Below are positions 24,824 to 38,258 of a DNA stretch of 64,000 nucleotides, in pieces (position 1 is the first letter of the stretch; each line of letters starts with the position of its first letter). The notes beneath the pieces were generated by a model. It had not been told where the DNA came from. It saw nothing but the letters and a program-made list of their open reading frames with translations, and made no database searches. The DNA lies in assembly GCA_003344405.1 (NCBI GenBank), contig NOWV01000054.1, forward strand, positions 310,001 to 374,000. Reading direction: 5' to 3'. A program made the translations under genes and the position numbers. Source of the DNA: Trichoplax sp. H2. Taxonomy: Eukaryota; Placozoa; Uniplacotomia; Trichoplacea.

Positions 24824-26703
24824 CTAAAACCGTAGTAGGCAACATCTTTTGCAATTCCCAGGAAAGCTTTCTAAGTTACCGATAATGAAATCAGATGTTT
24901 TAACATACATCATTTCCTGTAAAAATATGCATATCAGATTAGAGAACTGATTATTATGTTTCGCTTTTGTATTTCTGTTGGTAAATATACCGGATATATA
25001 TTGACGAAACTTGTTTTTGACCGTTAATGTCACCAATTATAGTTAATTACTATCAACAAATCACTCTTTATCAAAATATAATGGATATAGTATCAATTAA
25101 AAGATTACTGCTCGTAGATTATGACTAAAATAAACTTTTTCTATTATCTGCAAGTTGCTCATCAGATCATAAATAGTCTTATATTTTATTTGAAACGAAA
25201 ATTTTAAACTCTAATATGCCAATAAGGTATAGTTACTATAGTAATTTAACATATTACCCTCACTGGATTATCACTATAGTAGTGTATTTCAACAAAATTT
25301 GTTAATATATGTGGGCTTGATCGGTAATTCCAATATGTTAATATGCAAAAAATGGAATGCCAAATTTGAGCACTTGTATTAACTATAATTACCATTCAAT
25401 TTCTAAATTGGCAATTAATGTACAGCTTTTTTTTTGCGGCCAGATAATGAGCTATTTGATCTTAAATATTTGTAAACAAAAACTGATATTTATGAATATA
25501 CCTCAATAAGTCTTGTTCTGCTAAATTGGTATATTATGCAATGAGATATCAATTTCATCATAGACTTCTTTAGTGAAACAGCATTAGCCCTATGCGCTTT
25601 TCTACAACTATTAACTGTTAAGAAATTTTAATTTGAGGTATACTGAATCAACTTAGTTCATGAGATGTTAACTAATAGTGGAAGATATAACATTGAGCTC
25701 AGCATAAATATGAGAATTGATAAAAATTCTTCAATAACTTTAATTATCGGCTTATAATTAATTTTGAAACAGTGACTATGAAATCTGTCTCGTACGTAAG
25801 ATGCACACTTTTAACTTGTAGTAGTTTAGGCAGCTTATAGCTTTGTTATAAATAGTTTTGTGAATCAATTATTGCATATTAGATAATTGCCGACTGCAAT
25901 ATTCTAATGTAGATCATATATAACATGCCATCATTCCATAATTTTTAGTATTTGAAATGGTGATATTTTTACTGAAAATGAAACATTTAAAGACAAAATC
26001 AATCATTTACTTAATAAGGGTGTTGGTTTAAAATTTTAATTGTAGTACTGATTGATTTATATGAAATAATAAAGAAATGGTTATCATAATTAATGCTTTT
26101 TTTGACTCCCAGTTGCATTATCATTGCTACGATCCTGTACGAAGTCATCATGTATGCTGAGCGAACGAACTAGATACCGTAAAATTTATGATTAATTTAA
26201 AAGCAAGTCAGGTTCCGTATTTAGTTTTATTATTCATATTTAAATTACATTTTAATTTTAAAAACTCATACTAGTTATTGTCAATGTGTGTATAATAATA
26301 GTTATTGAACATTTATCTCACCAGATGATAACAAATTTTTAATTGGATCCAACTTGGTCGAATTATATACAGTAAGAAAACACACTACAGTTTTTGAAAA
26401 GTAAATACGTAAAAGAAATAGACTAATTTAAATTTAAATATAAAATTCTTCAATTCTTCTTTAAATAAACATCTAATATTCTAGAATAAAAGGTAATTGA
26501 TTGACAGTTAAAACCAACTGATAAATACAAAATGTGCACTTAGTGTATCTAGATTTATCACGTTTTTATTAGGTTTGTTCGCTTGATCGTGCAGCGATTT
26601 TGTTATAATATTATAGTGTATATTGCTAAATTATCTAGATGTAATGTAAACTCTACCATATGTATGGAATAAGTACAAACTCATAATACCGTAATATTAA
26701 CGA
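24824..26703. other. Intergenic, no gene seen
   Basis: AT-rich without supported features. A - strand frame of 70 codons at 24824-25036 shows no motif. Confidence 0.45.
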
Positions 26704-26746
26704 TGTAATGTTATATCTTGTTATATCGACATCACACCGAACGCAT

Positions 26747-26968
26747 GTTACCATACATAGATATTCTGTAACCTCTGACGTTACGAGTCAGTCTTGAAGC
26801 AGTCTTGCATCAGTCTTGAATCAGTATAGTTAGTCAGTCATCAGGCTGCTATTGGATCGTTACGCATATGTTTGAAATCAGTATTGTGTGAAGTCGAATA
26901 AAGTCTGAACACTGTAAGTAAAATAAAATTAATCTAAATTCTTAAACGTCATCGCACGTTGTTTAACA
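26747..26968 (+). mobile_element. Possible diverged solo LTR
   Basis: It starts TGTTAC with a GTTAC/GTAAC inverted pair (26748-26773), holds imperfect repeats of CAGTCTTGA (about 26790-26824) and AATAAAGTCTG (about 26899), and ends near TTTAACA. These resemble the LTR-like families here, but no 5-bp duplication can be placed, so the limits are uncertain. Confidence 0.25.
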
Positions 26969-27641
26969 TTGTGCCTTTAACTGCTTAACTAATATTCGGA
27001 GTAACTAAAATTTCTAGCTAGGCAATTAGCAAAACCCCATCATAACAGATCCTTATAAATTAAATTGTTTTAAGTATAGTGAAGCAGCATTTTAATTCTA
27101 AGTTAAATCCTTAAAAAAAGAAATTCTTATTTAAATACTGTTAATTAACTACCGGATATCGCCTTTTACATGAATAAGAAACTATTATCGTTTCAATTTT
27201 TAATTAAATCTCTCTCTAGAAAACAAAGGTTTCTATGACTTCTTATATCAACGCCTAGCTATTATTTACATGCGTGCAATTATAAAAATAATTAAGAGTC
27301 ACAGCTGATAAATTTAGCTTCTAATAATTTATAATGAAGGACAAATTCCTCTCAACCTCAAATAAAAATATAACAATGAGCTCAGAAAAACGTAATTTTA
27401 CCGATATGAAATTCGATCTAAGTCAAGGTGTTATTTTATTTGTTCATATTTGTAAAGATTCTATTATTCAATTTCAAGCATGCTACGTTATTATTTAACA
27501 AGATAGATAAATCTTGGAAATTTTCGTTGTTGATCATTTTAGCTAAGTAATTACAAGGCAGTAAACATGACTCACTTGCCGGTCCTTATGGAAAATTTCT
27601 GAATTAAAGAGCATTCGTACTTTGCCTCAATAAGTATTAAA

Positions 27642-29256
27642 ATGTGGAATGAAAACGGTGTAATTAATATTTCTACTAATTGCAGCCTATGTGCAGCAGA
27701 TGATAATTATGCCGAAGTACCTAATGTAACACACTCAACAATTATAATGTCTCTCTTCCTGGTTATTGGTGTCATTTCTGCTTTAGCCAACGCTCTATTC
27801 ATTGGTTACATGGTTTATTACTACCGAAAAGTGACCGTTCACGATATTTTCATTCTAAATATTTCTCTATCCGATTTTTTCTACATCGTATCCTTGTAAG
27901 TAAATTTCAGGAAACATTGCTACATAAAGCCAATAGTAGTGATAATGGCTAAAATATCAAATAATTACGAAGTATCTAGTACATATATACAGTACGCGCA
28001 TTTATAAGTGAAAAGATCAAATTAAAGTCATGACTTCTAAATACTAACTATTTGACAGAGTTAAAAAAAAATGATCCTAAAGAATATCCTTTTGTCAGTC
28101 TTATACATCGAATATTTAGTATTTTTGCTTGCAAATTATAACAACTTTTACGAATACTTACTTATGCTTTATACAAAAATTTCTGAGCGCCAATAGCGTA
28201 TTATTCCAATAGAAAAGCATTATACACCTTTGTAAATGAGCTTATTCGACAGATATATGTCAGAAAATTTTTCCATAGCATAGTGATAATGATAATACCA
28301 TCAAAACTTTAGCATTTGACTACAAGCCATATATTTACAATACGAGAATATCAGGCTTTGATAATTATTTTACTAATTATCTTTATCGTTTTTTTTCCTC
28401 TTTTAGTAGCTGGAATGTATTCCCAGTGGTTATACCATCAATTCAGAAACCAGTTTTTTCACATAATACTTTCCTCTGCCGTTTGCTGTTCTCTTCGTTT
28501 GTATTGTCATTTTTCGTTAACATTTGCTTAATGGCAAGTTCTGCACTAGCTAGTTACTGGAAAATATCTAATTCTGGAATTTCTTTGACTATTCCTCGTG
28601 CTTGGATTATGGTTGGTATATCATATACAGCGTCAATTCTCTTATTATCATTGCCAACTATTGGTGTTTGGGCTAGAATAACATATTTTCGAGGCGCAGG
28701 AATATGTCAGATGGATTTTAGCCCAACAATTACTAAAAATCACATAATTTTTTTATTTGTAATTGTTTTTCCAATGCTATTTTCAACTACATGCATTATC
28801 GCATTTTCATACTATCGAATTTACAAAATTGTTCATAATAGTGCCGTTAATATTACAATGCATAATAATAGCAATAGGATCGAACTTGGTGAAAATTTAA
28901 ATCACCGTAAAAAAGCTGCTAAATCCTACTCAAGAACTGATATCACTTTAGCAAAGACCTTATCCGTTGTATTTGGGTTATTTATATTATCGTATGCACC
29001 CTACGCTTTAGCAAATATTTTTTACTTTTGTAACTGGTTTAAATTAAGTCTAACTGAAGGACTGTACCTCTTAATTATTTCCTGCACTAATAGCATCTTT
29101 AATCCAATTATATTTTATGACCGCCGCAGCAAAAGTGTCCAACGAAGTAATATTACAATGGTTAGACAAATAAGATCCAGTTTTATCGGAAATCAAATGC
29201 ATTCTTCTGTTTCCACCATGACCATGGCCAAAAGCTCTTCCTTTACCTATAAGTAA
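27642..29256 (+). CDS. Rhodopsin-class GPCR 3
   Basis: A 367-residue receptor from exons 27642-27895 (donor GTAAGT) and 28407-29256 (acceptor TTTTAG). The phase-2 intron of 511 bp is at the same codon as in its paralogues. A second AG three bases on (28409) would drop one residue. The N-terminus carries NIS (9-11) and NVT (28-30) glycosylation sites and a Cys pair before helix 1. Landmarks: N50, D78, W87, C109/C185, P207, P283, N317-P318. Departures: ASY at 133-135 for DRY, SYAP at 280-283 for CWxP, NPIIF then Tyr for NPxxY, and Cys311 at the opsin-lysine position. The C-terminal tail is the longest of the four and is rich in Ser/Thr, giving possible phosphorylation sites. Confidence 0.9.
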
Positions 29257-29462
29257 TGCGTCTTTTCAACGTTAGCACGATTTCTAGCATTTAATGGCAT
29301 AAATTTGTAGCAATACTGTACAATAGCTCTTATTTTCTAGTACAGTTCAAATTCTTAATAATTGCACCAGTTTCGTTAATGTAATGTTGGAGATTCCATG
29401 CGCTTCATTTATTTTATTGGATAAAAGTCGATCTGAGAGCTTAATAAGTGGTATTCAATCAG

Positions 29463-29468
29463 AATAAA
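29463..29468 (+). promoter_or_regulatory. Candidate poly(A) signal of GPCR 3
   Basis: AATAAA about 207 bp past the stop codon. Confidence 0.4.
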
Positions 29469-32400
29469 TTCATTAATCTTTAGAAATACTCAATAGAAAT
29501 TTTAAATTATTAGAATTCATTCCAGAAGTTCATTTGAAAGTTGTAGTCATGCTGACATACTATTAAGGATTCTTAATAATTATAATTATCGACCTTATTA
29601 TGTATTATTATACTGTACTATGTTGCAATAATTAATGATCATTTTCATTTCTTAAAATAATATCTGTTGTAATCACAGTGCAATAAATCCACCCTAATAT
29701 TTGTTAGCGTACAAGATACAAACTGCAATATCATGAATATTAGCACCAAGCAATGTGAAACTTCAATCTTTAATTTAAACTGCTAAATTTCATTATATCT
29801 TGTTTTCGTAAATAAGTATGCATACAAATTTTCTTAACGATAAGCCAATTAAATGTCATGAAAGTGAAATAAACTTAATAGATTGTGATATTTGAAAGTG
29901 TTCGATAGTAGTTACAGACTATGCTACCTCCACATTTTTAGTTTTTCAAGACTGTTATTCAACAACTATCTTAGTATACGTAATACGATATATGGGAAAA
30001 AAATTTTTCGCGCTTTGTACCAATAATTCGCTTATATTCATGTCGATTCATCATATTAATCAAATAAATTACCGTAAAACTACTATTTGATCGAATAGTA
30101 AATTTGATCAGAATCTAGGATGTCCCATAATTTATGATATTTTTATAAAGTAGTCTAAACTTTTTAGATTTAGCTTCATCGTTAAAAGCTGAATGTGACA
30201 GCTGGATATTTGTGTTGCAAGTTACAATATATCATTTCGGAGAGTAAATATTAGATCACATGCATTTTATTGGTAATCAAACCATGCGCATATGTATAAT
30301 AGTACCATTAAATGACCGATATAGGACTGGCTCTACTTTTATTGCATTTCAATTCACTAGACAACCTTTTCTTCTAATCGCTCTGATATAGAACGGTAGC
30401 TTAGCAAATTGAGTTGATGTGCTACATTCTGTAGACTACTAAATTATTGTAGCATAAACTATACAGCATAGACTGAAATATCGTTATCAGTCTTCTAGTT
30501 ACATGAAGTATCACGAGTAAGGAAATGAACTAGTAGGTGTATATCCGAAAAATTATTTTATTTTTATGCTATCAGTTATAATTAGAGAATTAGGTTAATT
30601 AATGAATATATCATAATTATAAATTTTTTCTTAACGTAAGTTTAAGGAGGTTAAGTGAAAGGATTACCGTTTTTTCCCAGAATGTTAACTATAACGATAT
30701 CTTATAATAGATTTGGTTATTAAGCTTTCTCACTCGGCCCCAGTCATCGTTATTATTTTTCGGTTACTGCATGGTTATATAACCTTTTAATTATACCCTA
30801 AATTAATAAAATGTTTGCTTTATGTTTATTCTATCAGAAAAATAATACAGAATTCGAACGCAATAACCCTAACTTTAATCCTGATATCATAATGTTTGCA
30901 TGTCTTTTAATTAAAATAAATTGCTCAAATTTCTACGTAATTATCTTTACTTAATAATAAAGGTACCATTATCAATAAGTCTTGTGAGAAAATTGTTGCT
31001 GATTATATTATTATCAAGCAAGCGCAATTTTGTTATAATAGTTTACAAGTATTGAAGCCAGTATACAAGTAATTCGACATCCGCCTGCAACTTAGTCTAG
31101 GCGAATAATAATGAGATCAAATTAAACCGTAGTGCACCTGAATTTGAGGAATAAAATTTTACTCTTAGTAAATGTTGAAGCATATTTTGATAGCCTCATA
31201 GTTAAATTTTCATGTTCAATCGCGACTTAATACTGTACTTTGAAAATAACAACCTAATTAGTTTTAAAGTGACATACTGACATTTGAATGTTAAGCTTTG
31301 GATATATTTATATATTAATAATCATCTTGTCGCCTGATCTACAGGAAACTAATATGCAACAAAGGGCTTTTATCTTAAGTTTTATTAAGCAACTCTTTTT
31401 GTTCTCCCCAGAAACAAATTATTTGACCTTGAAAAAATTTGTTAATTTATAAATTAATACGAAATGAAATTTCTAGAATCCAGACTTTATTATCAATTCT
31501 ATTCCACTAATTTACGCATAATATATCGATATTCACGGTCAATATCCGGTACTTTAGCATTTATTTCGGTGAAAGCTGGATGTCTACCCTGAATTAAGTA
31601 TATTTTCCAACCTAGATTTGAGCCAGTTTCTTCATATTTACTTTATTTTAGTATTTCTCATTTTTGCCTCAGTAATTATTATAATGCTCACATACCAATT
31701 CTGTATGCCTTAATTTTAATATTATATAAAGTAACGTACCAAGTCAAGTATATACAGTTGTGCACATACAGTAAATCATATATTGACATTAATATTATAT
31801 TTTAAATAATTTAAAGAATATGTCTAGCTTTCGTGGCATCTCACTCGTGATCATACTACATACGCGTATATTAGTCATATGAGATCCGCTGGCAAAGACA
31901 TTACATTTATTGAATAAATACGATTGTTAGTGTTTTAACTGACGCAACATATAAAAATTTATCAATGTGCTCATTTGCCAAGTAATCAAACTCTGCAATA
32001 CTACTAAGCATATTTCCACCGATTGAATTGCTTCGTATAGCTTCGTGCCAGCTGATCATTGGCTATCGCTGGAAAGCTGAGGCTAGCGCACATACCAAGA
32101 CTTAAAAAAAAGCAAAGATTAATATAAAAATGCAATACATTAATCTAGTTCAACTCAGTAACAGATTTATAAGTAATTTTACTTTTCCTTGCATCTAAAT
32201 AAGCAATAGATAACAAGGTCAAAAGCTCCGTTTTATCAATTACTTGGCGTATACTCTCCAAGCGTATTTCTTCATGTTTAAGTGGTAATTGCAATGAAAA
32301 GACTTTTCTTCTTTTAATTATTAGTTACGGAGCTTGAAGCTCTTTGATAATAGCTAGTAGCAATCAAAGATAGTAGAATGACTGTAAAGATTATAATTAA

Positions 32401-32480
32401 CCCTGAAAAATACTATCGTGTGATTAAAAATATTATTGAAGATTGTTGTATTGTAGACAGCAATCCTCAATTGTTAATTG
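29469..32480. other. Intergenic, no gene seen
   Basis: About 3 kb of AT-rich DNA. Near 32324 a short TTACGGAGC...GCTC segment weakly resembles the right end of the family C element. Nothing else is supported. Confidence 0.45.
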
Positions 32481-32696
32481 ATTATTATTAATACTAATGA
32501 CTTTGAATTGAGCCATACTATACTGATTGTTATTAATTAATTATACCGAAGTCAGCAATATAACTAATTCAAGATGTGATATTGCACCATTGTGGTGTGA
32601 TAAATAATTTAACTTGCTAATTAATATTAACTAGCGAAATGTATTAATTAATACTCGGTCTAGTCTACAATAAGCCTGGATTGGGTATTATATAAT

Positions 32697-33155
32697 ACTA
32701 GTGCAAACTCCCGTCGCTTTACTGACGGTTTACGATAATGTGCTCATTTAACAGAGGTTCAGTAACTATCAGATCGCTGACTAACGAACATTATCCTCTT
32801 AGAAATACTTTTTGTAATATGATATATAGCAATCAAAAATAACCGGGACAGGGGAACTATAGTAGGGTAACACTACGAATTGCAAGAGAGCAATAGAACT
32901 AAGAGTACCTACTGATGTGTATCAATCACTTTTCAAATTTCGTTAAGTAACTTTCGTATTAGTATGTTTACCGAATAAGGATGGTTACTATATACAGTAT
33001 AGAAATCAAAAGTAATTGGGACAGGGGAACTACAGTAGGATAACACTACGAATTGCAAGAGAGCAATAGAACTAATAGTACCTACTGATGTGTATCAATC
33101 ACTTCTACCTTCTCAATAATATTTACGTAAATCCTAGAGATCATTCATTTCTATA
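32697..33155. mobile_element. Partial element, probably present on one haplotype
   Basis: It starts ACTAGTGCAAACTCCCG with a CCGTC/GACGG hairpin (32708-32725) and continues TTTACGATAATGTGC. This is the same end, in the same sense, as the - strand end of the nested insertion at 6702-7503. The far end is cut off by the gap. Confidence 0.45.
32828..33103. repeat. 103-bp direct repeat, two copies 173 bp apart
   Basis: 32828-32930 and 33001-33103 share a core with GGGACAGGGGAACTA and TACCTACTGATGTG, with a few substitutions. Both lie within the partial element beside gap 2. Confidence 0.8.
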
Positions 33156-33175
33156 NNNNNNNNNNNNNNNNNNNN
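33156..33175. other. Assembly gap 2, 20 N
   Basis: A run of 20 N between contigs whose ends overlap in sequence. Confidence 0.95.
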
Positions 33176-33391
33176 ATTATTATTAATACTAATGACTTTG
33201 AATTGAGCCGTACTATATTGATTGTTATTAATTAATTATACCGAAGTCAGCAATATAACTAATTCAAGATGTGATATTGCACCATTGTGGTGTGATAAAT
33301 AATTTAACTTGCTAATTAATATGAACTAGCGAAATGTATTAATTAATCCTCGGTCTAGTCTACAATAAGCCTGGATTGGGTATTATATAAT

Positions 33392-36300
33392 TTAATGTGA
33401 CAGATTAGCAACGGGGAATTTGTGTGACATAGGAGATTGTATGTAAGCTTGATTGTTAATTTTAATCTCAGTACCTTTGAAACTAGAGTACTCTGTTACT
33501 AAGTTGCAATAGCTAGTAATAAAATATTTATTTACCCAAACCTATCATTGGACTCGTTTTCTATAGTACTGTATAGGAATAAGCTAGCTTTCCTTTACTG
33601 AGATCTCCGGAGCTATTCGAGGAACCTTAAGTGTAGATAGTTTAGTTTAGTAACGATCACTAAAGCAGTTTAGTAACATTATTATATATACTATATTACG
33701 CAGTGTTAGCGAAAATATAGGATAAAAATCAGTATTGGCATCCGGACTTATTACGCTATCAATCATCTGCTAGTATAATAGTCCAAGCAATAGGTTACAT
33801 ATAATTTATCATTTTACAATCAATTCTTCTAATTTCCATTCTACTCTCTGCTCATTTGAGAGGTAGATCTCAACTAGTTGTTAATAGTTTTAATTGGCCA
33901 TAAACCCCTATTTGAAGTTCTTTTGCTTACTATACAGCATTTACTTTAAGAAATGCTACCGTACTATATTGTAATGATCCGCTATGGATCAGTAGCGCTA
34001 ATTATTTTAAAATCATTAATTATCGAAGCATTTGGACATAATATAATAAAATTCGCTTTCAGCTAAAACTCAATCCTAGGCGTACTGATTTGTGAATTAC
34101 TGTATACCGACATTTAAAAGAAATGTGATGCTTGGTGCCAGCGGATTTCATTTCTATTATTTTGATTATGCTATCTTGTGTTAATTTTACTCAGGTATAA
34201 AAATTATAGAGTGAAATACTCACTAGATTACGTCTAATGACTAATAGTCCATATCTACAGCATAGCAGTCTAGACCAAATCTCATGAATTAGACGGTGTT
34301 GAAATAAATGAAATAGTTTGAAAAAATTTAGCTCGACAACTAGCAAGCAGCCGATAATCGGATTGTTTGTTATTTATAATTCCTCATAAACGGTCCTGAT
34401 TTAAAATATTTGATTTCAGGATCTGAAGAGTAAATAAGTAATCGTAATAAAAAGTCAAAAGTTTATGAGAAAACCGGAAATGATCGTTAGGTGATCACTT
34501 ATATCTCGATACAGGACATTTATTCTATATTTAAGAGAAAAGCTAACAATAATGTATCTTCAGTATATTGCTATAAACAATGAATTGATTAAATCGCTCA
34601 AATCTTTCATCAAGTTTATATTATGCAATGTAAGTGATGCAAATCAGTTATTGGGTAAGCTAATGCTGGGGTACAGTTTTTATTAAAATATCGATAATGT
34701 CTACGATGGTTAAATTAAAAGTCTCAGACAGGCTTTATTGGTATGTCATTATTGAAACTTTATTATTACTCCCTAGTTTATTTGTACAATTATCAGCAAA
34801 CGATCATCATTATGAAGTAGTGATCCCGCAGTTGGATCTGTCTATAAAAGTAATGTAGTACATAAACTGTAAAAATAGAGCTAATAAATAGATTGCAATA
34901 GGCTAAGGTAGGGGAAGAGACTGAATACGGGAAAGCGAATCCTGGAAATGTACGTATACAGTAAATAGATTAAACACTACATGAGTTAGCTTAAAAACTG
35001 GTAACGATAATTTTTGTCTTACATATTAAACCTTCATTTCTTATAAATGTTAGCTCATTTATTTAGCTACTCTTAGCGGAATTGCTGTGCTGTATTATGA
35101 TTTTGATATTGCAAGGATTGAGAGAGATTAATCTTTACATTAGCATTTTATGAGTAAATTTTTCGTTAATATATTAAACTTCAACTTGTGTTTTGTTCTG
35201 AGTACGGTATTGTGCTGCATATTTATGATTTAACTTCGATAATGCATTTGAAATAAATAGTGTTTCAGAATCAAATGGGAAAACCGTTACAAAATTTCAG
35301 TTTAATCAACAATACTTGTTGAAGTTGTTTTTCAGGTTATTTTGATGCATACTGCATATTTATCCATGTATTTATCTATACGCGTATAAATTAAGAAAAA
35401 AATTTAATTTTATCCCACACTATAGTTACTATTTAATAGTTAATTATTACTGACGAATATTTGTTTCATTATTACGCTGTTTGATAGTGGAATAACATTT
35501 GTAATGGAATATGTATAGATTGCCATCAAAAATATATTATCAGTTAATATTAGATAAATTTTTATTGCATTTAGACTAAAATTCGATCAAAAAGGCGATT
35601 TTAAGTGCCTTATCCGAGCCCATCTTGATTGAAAGGCTGGCGAGTTACGTGTTGCAAACAAAACTGAACACCAGTATCAAATTAATTTATCGAGTTTTGT
35701 ATTATTTTTTGGCTACAATAAAAGAAGTCTCTCAACTATTACAAAGTTCATCTTTTCAATAACATAGTTGAAATAGCCGAAATGATTTTAAATTATTCTA
35801 AACTACAACAGAAAGGAACATCGCTTGAATTTTATATGCAAGGACAATAATTAGTAAAATCTTTCTAGAACGATAAGATTGCAGATAATATCGTAGAATA
35901 TGAAACAAATATCACGACTTAACGATAAATTTCAAATTAGTCTATTCTTTTTGATTTGTGGTAAATAACGTCATAATATCATTGTCTTAAGTAATAATTT
36001 CTATTTTAAATTTGTTACCTACTATTAGAATGACATTTTAACAAATTCGCTTTAGCTACTCTGTTTGAGGTAATAGGGCCACAAACGATCCATTATTCAT
36101 TTGCTTCATGTATGGATAAAATGAAGATAAATTTAGTAGGTGGGTTAATTAAAAAAGGCAGTAAATTTAAGTTGAGTGTTACTATGGATACTAGACTATT
36201 CTCGCTTTACGTCTGTTTCATTCATTAAATATCAATACACGTAATTAATCATTTCCTACTGAATTAAATAAATTATTACTTGGTCGATATTTTTGTCTCA

Positions 36301-36592
36301 CTTTAATGTGCATTACATAATCGATATTATACGCTCATATAGCTTGTACTATCACATGAATGATCCCTCCGCCGTATTTTTATCATAGTTTAGTAAAATT
36401 TTATCACATATCCGAAAGTACTTGTAAAATGGTTTAATTATGTAAGTTAAGTTTAGTAGTGTGATTTGTAGGGTAGGTTTATTGTTGGTGTATTACTCTA
36501 TTCAGATTATCATTCAGATCTATTCTCATTACTAGCTTTTACGATGTTGTAATTTCTGCGTACTTTCTCATTTAGGGCCTCAATGATTTAAA
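33392..36592. other. Intergenic, no gene seen
   Basis: About 3.2 kb upstream of GPCR 4 with no supported feature. Confidence 0.5.
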
Positions 36593-38258
36593 ATGGATAT
36601 AAACAATTTCGATAATCTTACTTGCAACTGCAGTTCAAATATAGCAGATGATAATCTTGCTGTTGTGCCTACAACTTCAAACAGTATCGCCATAACAACG
36701 TTTTACTTGATCGTAGCAATTTGTGCGATTACTTCCAACGGTTTCTTTATTTCTTATATGCTAATTCAATATAAAAAAATAACTCCTCACGACGTCATAA
36801 TCTTGAATTTATCTCTTTCCGATTTTTTTTATATAATATCATTGTAAGTATCAATATTCTTAAATTTTTTTAAGCATCACAAAATCTTGTTTATGGACAT
36901 ATAATTACCTTGATATTGGCATGATACGATTCTAATTTCTACGGATACCAATCTTGTATAAAAGCACAAAAAATTCAGATTAGGTCAATTATGCTATATC
37001 ATGCTATATCATATTAAGCCTCGTAAGCCTGAAATATATAATAACGTACTATAGTTCACTCCTTAATTGCACCTAAATATTAACGTCGAATATATCATTT
37101 ACTATATATTCTCCTTATTAAGCTCATAATTACAGAACTTTATTAAAATTAGATATGAAATGATAATCTAGAAGAAATCATAAGCAAAGAATCTGTAAAC
37201 AAGTACGGTACTGTTCTCACACATGCATTAAGTTTTCTCTGACTGGAATTTACCAATAAGATAAATTCTCCTCAATACTTATAAAACTCACACCCGATAG
37301 GCTTCACATACTGTAAAAACAGTCAGTAAGTCCTTTCACTTTTTACTTTACAGTTTCCATACTAAATAATTCTGTGATTTACTTTGATTGAAATATTGTC
37401 AATTGCTAATAAATAATATGTATCAATTTATACCATTACTTTAGAGGGTGGAATCTTCTTCCTATTACGTCGCTCTCTGTGAGTAAACCCATTTTCCCTC
37501 ACAACACATTTTTATGCCGGCTAGCATTTTCATCGTTTGTTCTATCATTTTTCGTTAATATCTGCTTAATGGCATCGAGTGCAATGGTTAGCTATTACAA
37601 GATTGCTCAATTAAAGATAAAGTTCACATTATCTCGATCTTGGCTTATGGTAATTTTCGCCTATACCATCTCTATCGCGTTGCTGCTATTTCCAACATTA
37701 GGCTACTGGGCAAGAATTCCATATTTTCGTGGAGCTGGTTTGTGCATGATTGACTTTAGCCCATCAATCACAACAAATAAAGCCATTTTTCTATTTGGAA
37801 TTATTTTTCCTCTACTTTTGTCGACCACGATTATTGTGGCATTATGCTATTATCAAATCTATAAAATAATTCACAAAAGCAATAAAATTATATGTAATTA
37901 TAACGCAGAAAATCATCCGTTGTCGAATTTATTTCGTCATCGAAATAAAAATATCAGGGGCTTTTCGAGGTACGATGTTAAATTAGCAAAGACGCTTGGC
38001 GTTATATTTAGCTTATTTGTCTTATCATATGCACCTTACGCCCTAGCCAATATGTTTTATTTTTTTGGCTGGGTTCGTATAACTTTAACACAAGGATTGT
38101 ATTTATTAATTATTTCATGCAGCAACAGCGTATTCAATCCTATCATACTGTATAGTCGGCGGCGTAAGCGTATTCAGAAAAGTAAGATTAAAGTGGTTAA
38201 ACAAGTTAAAGGAAGTAGTAATCCACTCACGGTATCGACCAATAATTTAAAATTATGA
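36593..38258 (+). CDS. Rhodopsin-class GPCR 4
   Basis: A 354-residue receptor from exons 36593-36843 (donor GTAAGT) and 37445-38258 (acceptor TTTAG). The phase-2 intron is 601 bp. The N-terminus has NLT (8-10) and NCS (12-14) glycosylation sites. Landmarks: N49, D77, W86, C108/C184, P206, P281, N315-P316. Departures are similar to its neighbours: VSY at 132-134 for DRY, SYAP at 278-281 for CWxP, NPIIL then Tyr (Leu at 7.53, where the other three have Phe), and Cys309 in place of the retinal lysine. Helix 3 (FLCRL, then FSSFVLSFFVNICLMASSA) is nearly identical to GPCR 3, which makes these two likely sisters. A basic stretch (RRRKRIQKSK) follows helix 7. Confidence 0.9.

Larger units (their letters stand above)
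32481..33391. repeat. 216-bp sequence duplicated across assembly gap 2
   Basis: 32481-32696 and 33176-33391 are the same length and differ at about four positions. The left copy then runs into 32697-33155, the right copy into different sequence. Allelic copies placed in series around the gap explain this well. A genuine tandem duplication is the alternative. Confidence 0.8.

Noticed and set aside
28316-28531. 71-codon frame at the start of GPCR 3 exon 2
   Set aside because: It runs across the intron end and is in a different phase from the receptor.
32322-32350. TTACGGAGC...GCTC resembling the right end of family C
   Set aside because: The similarity covers only about 15 bp and no opposite end was found.
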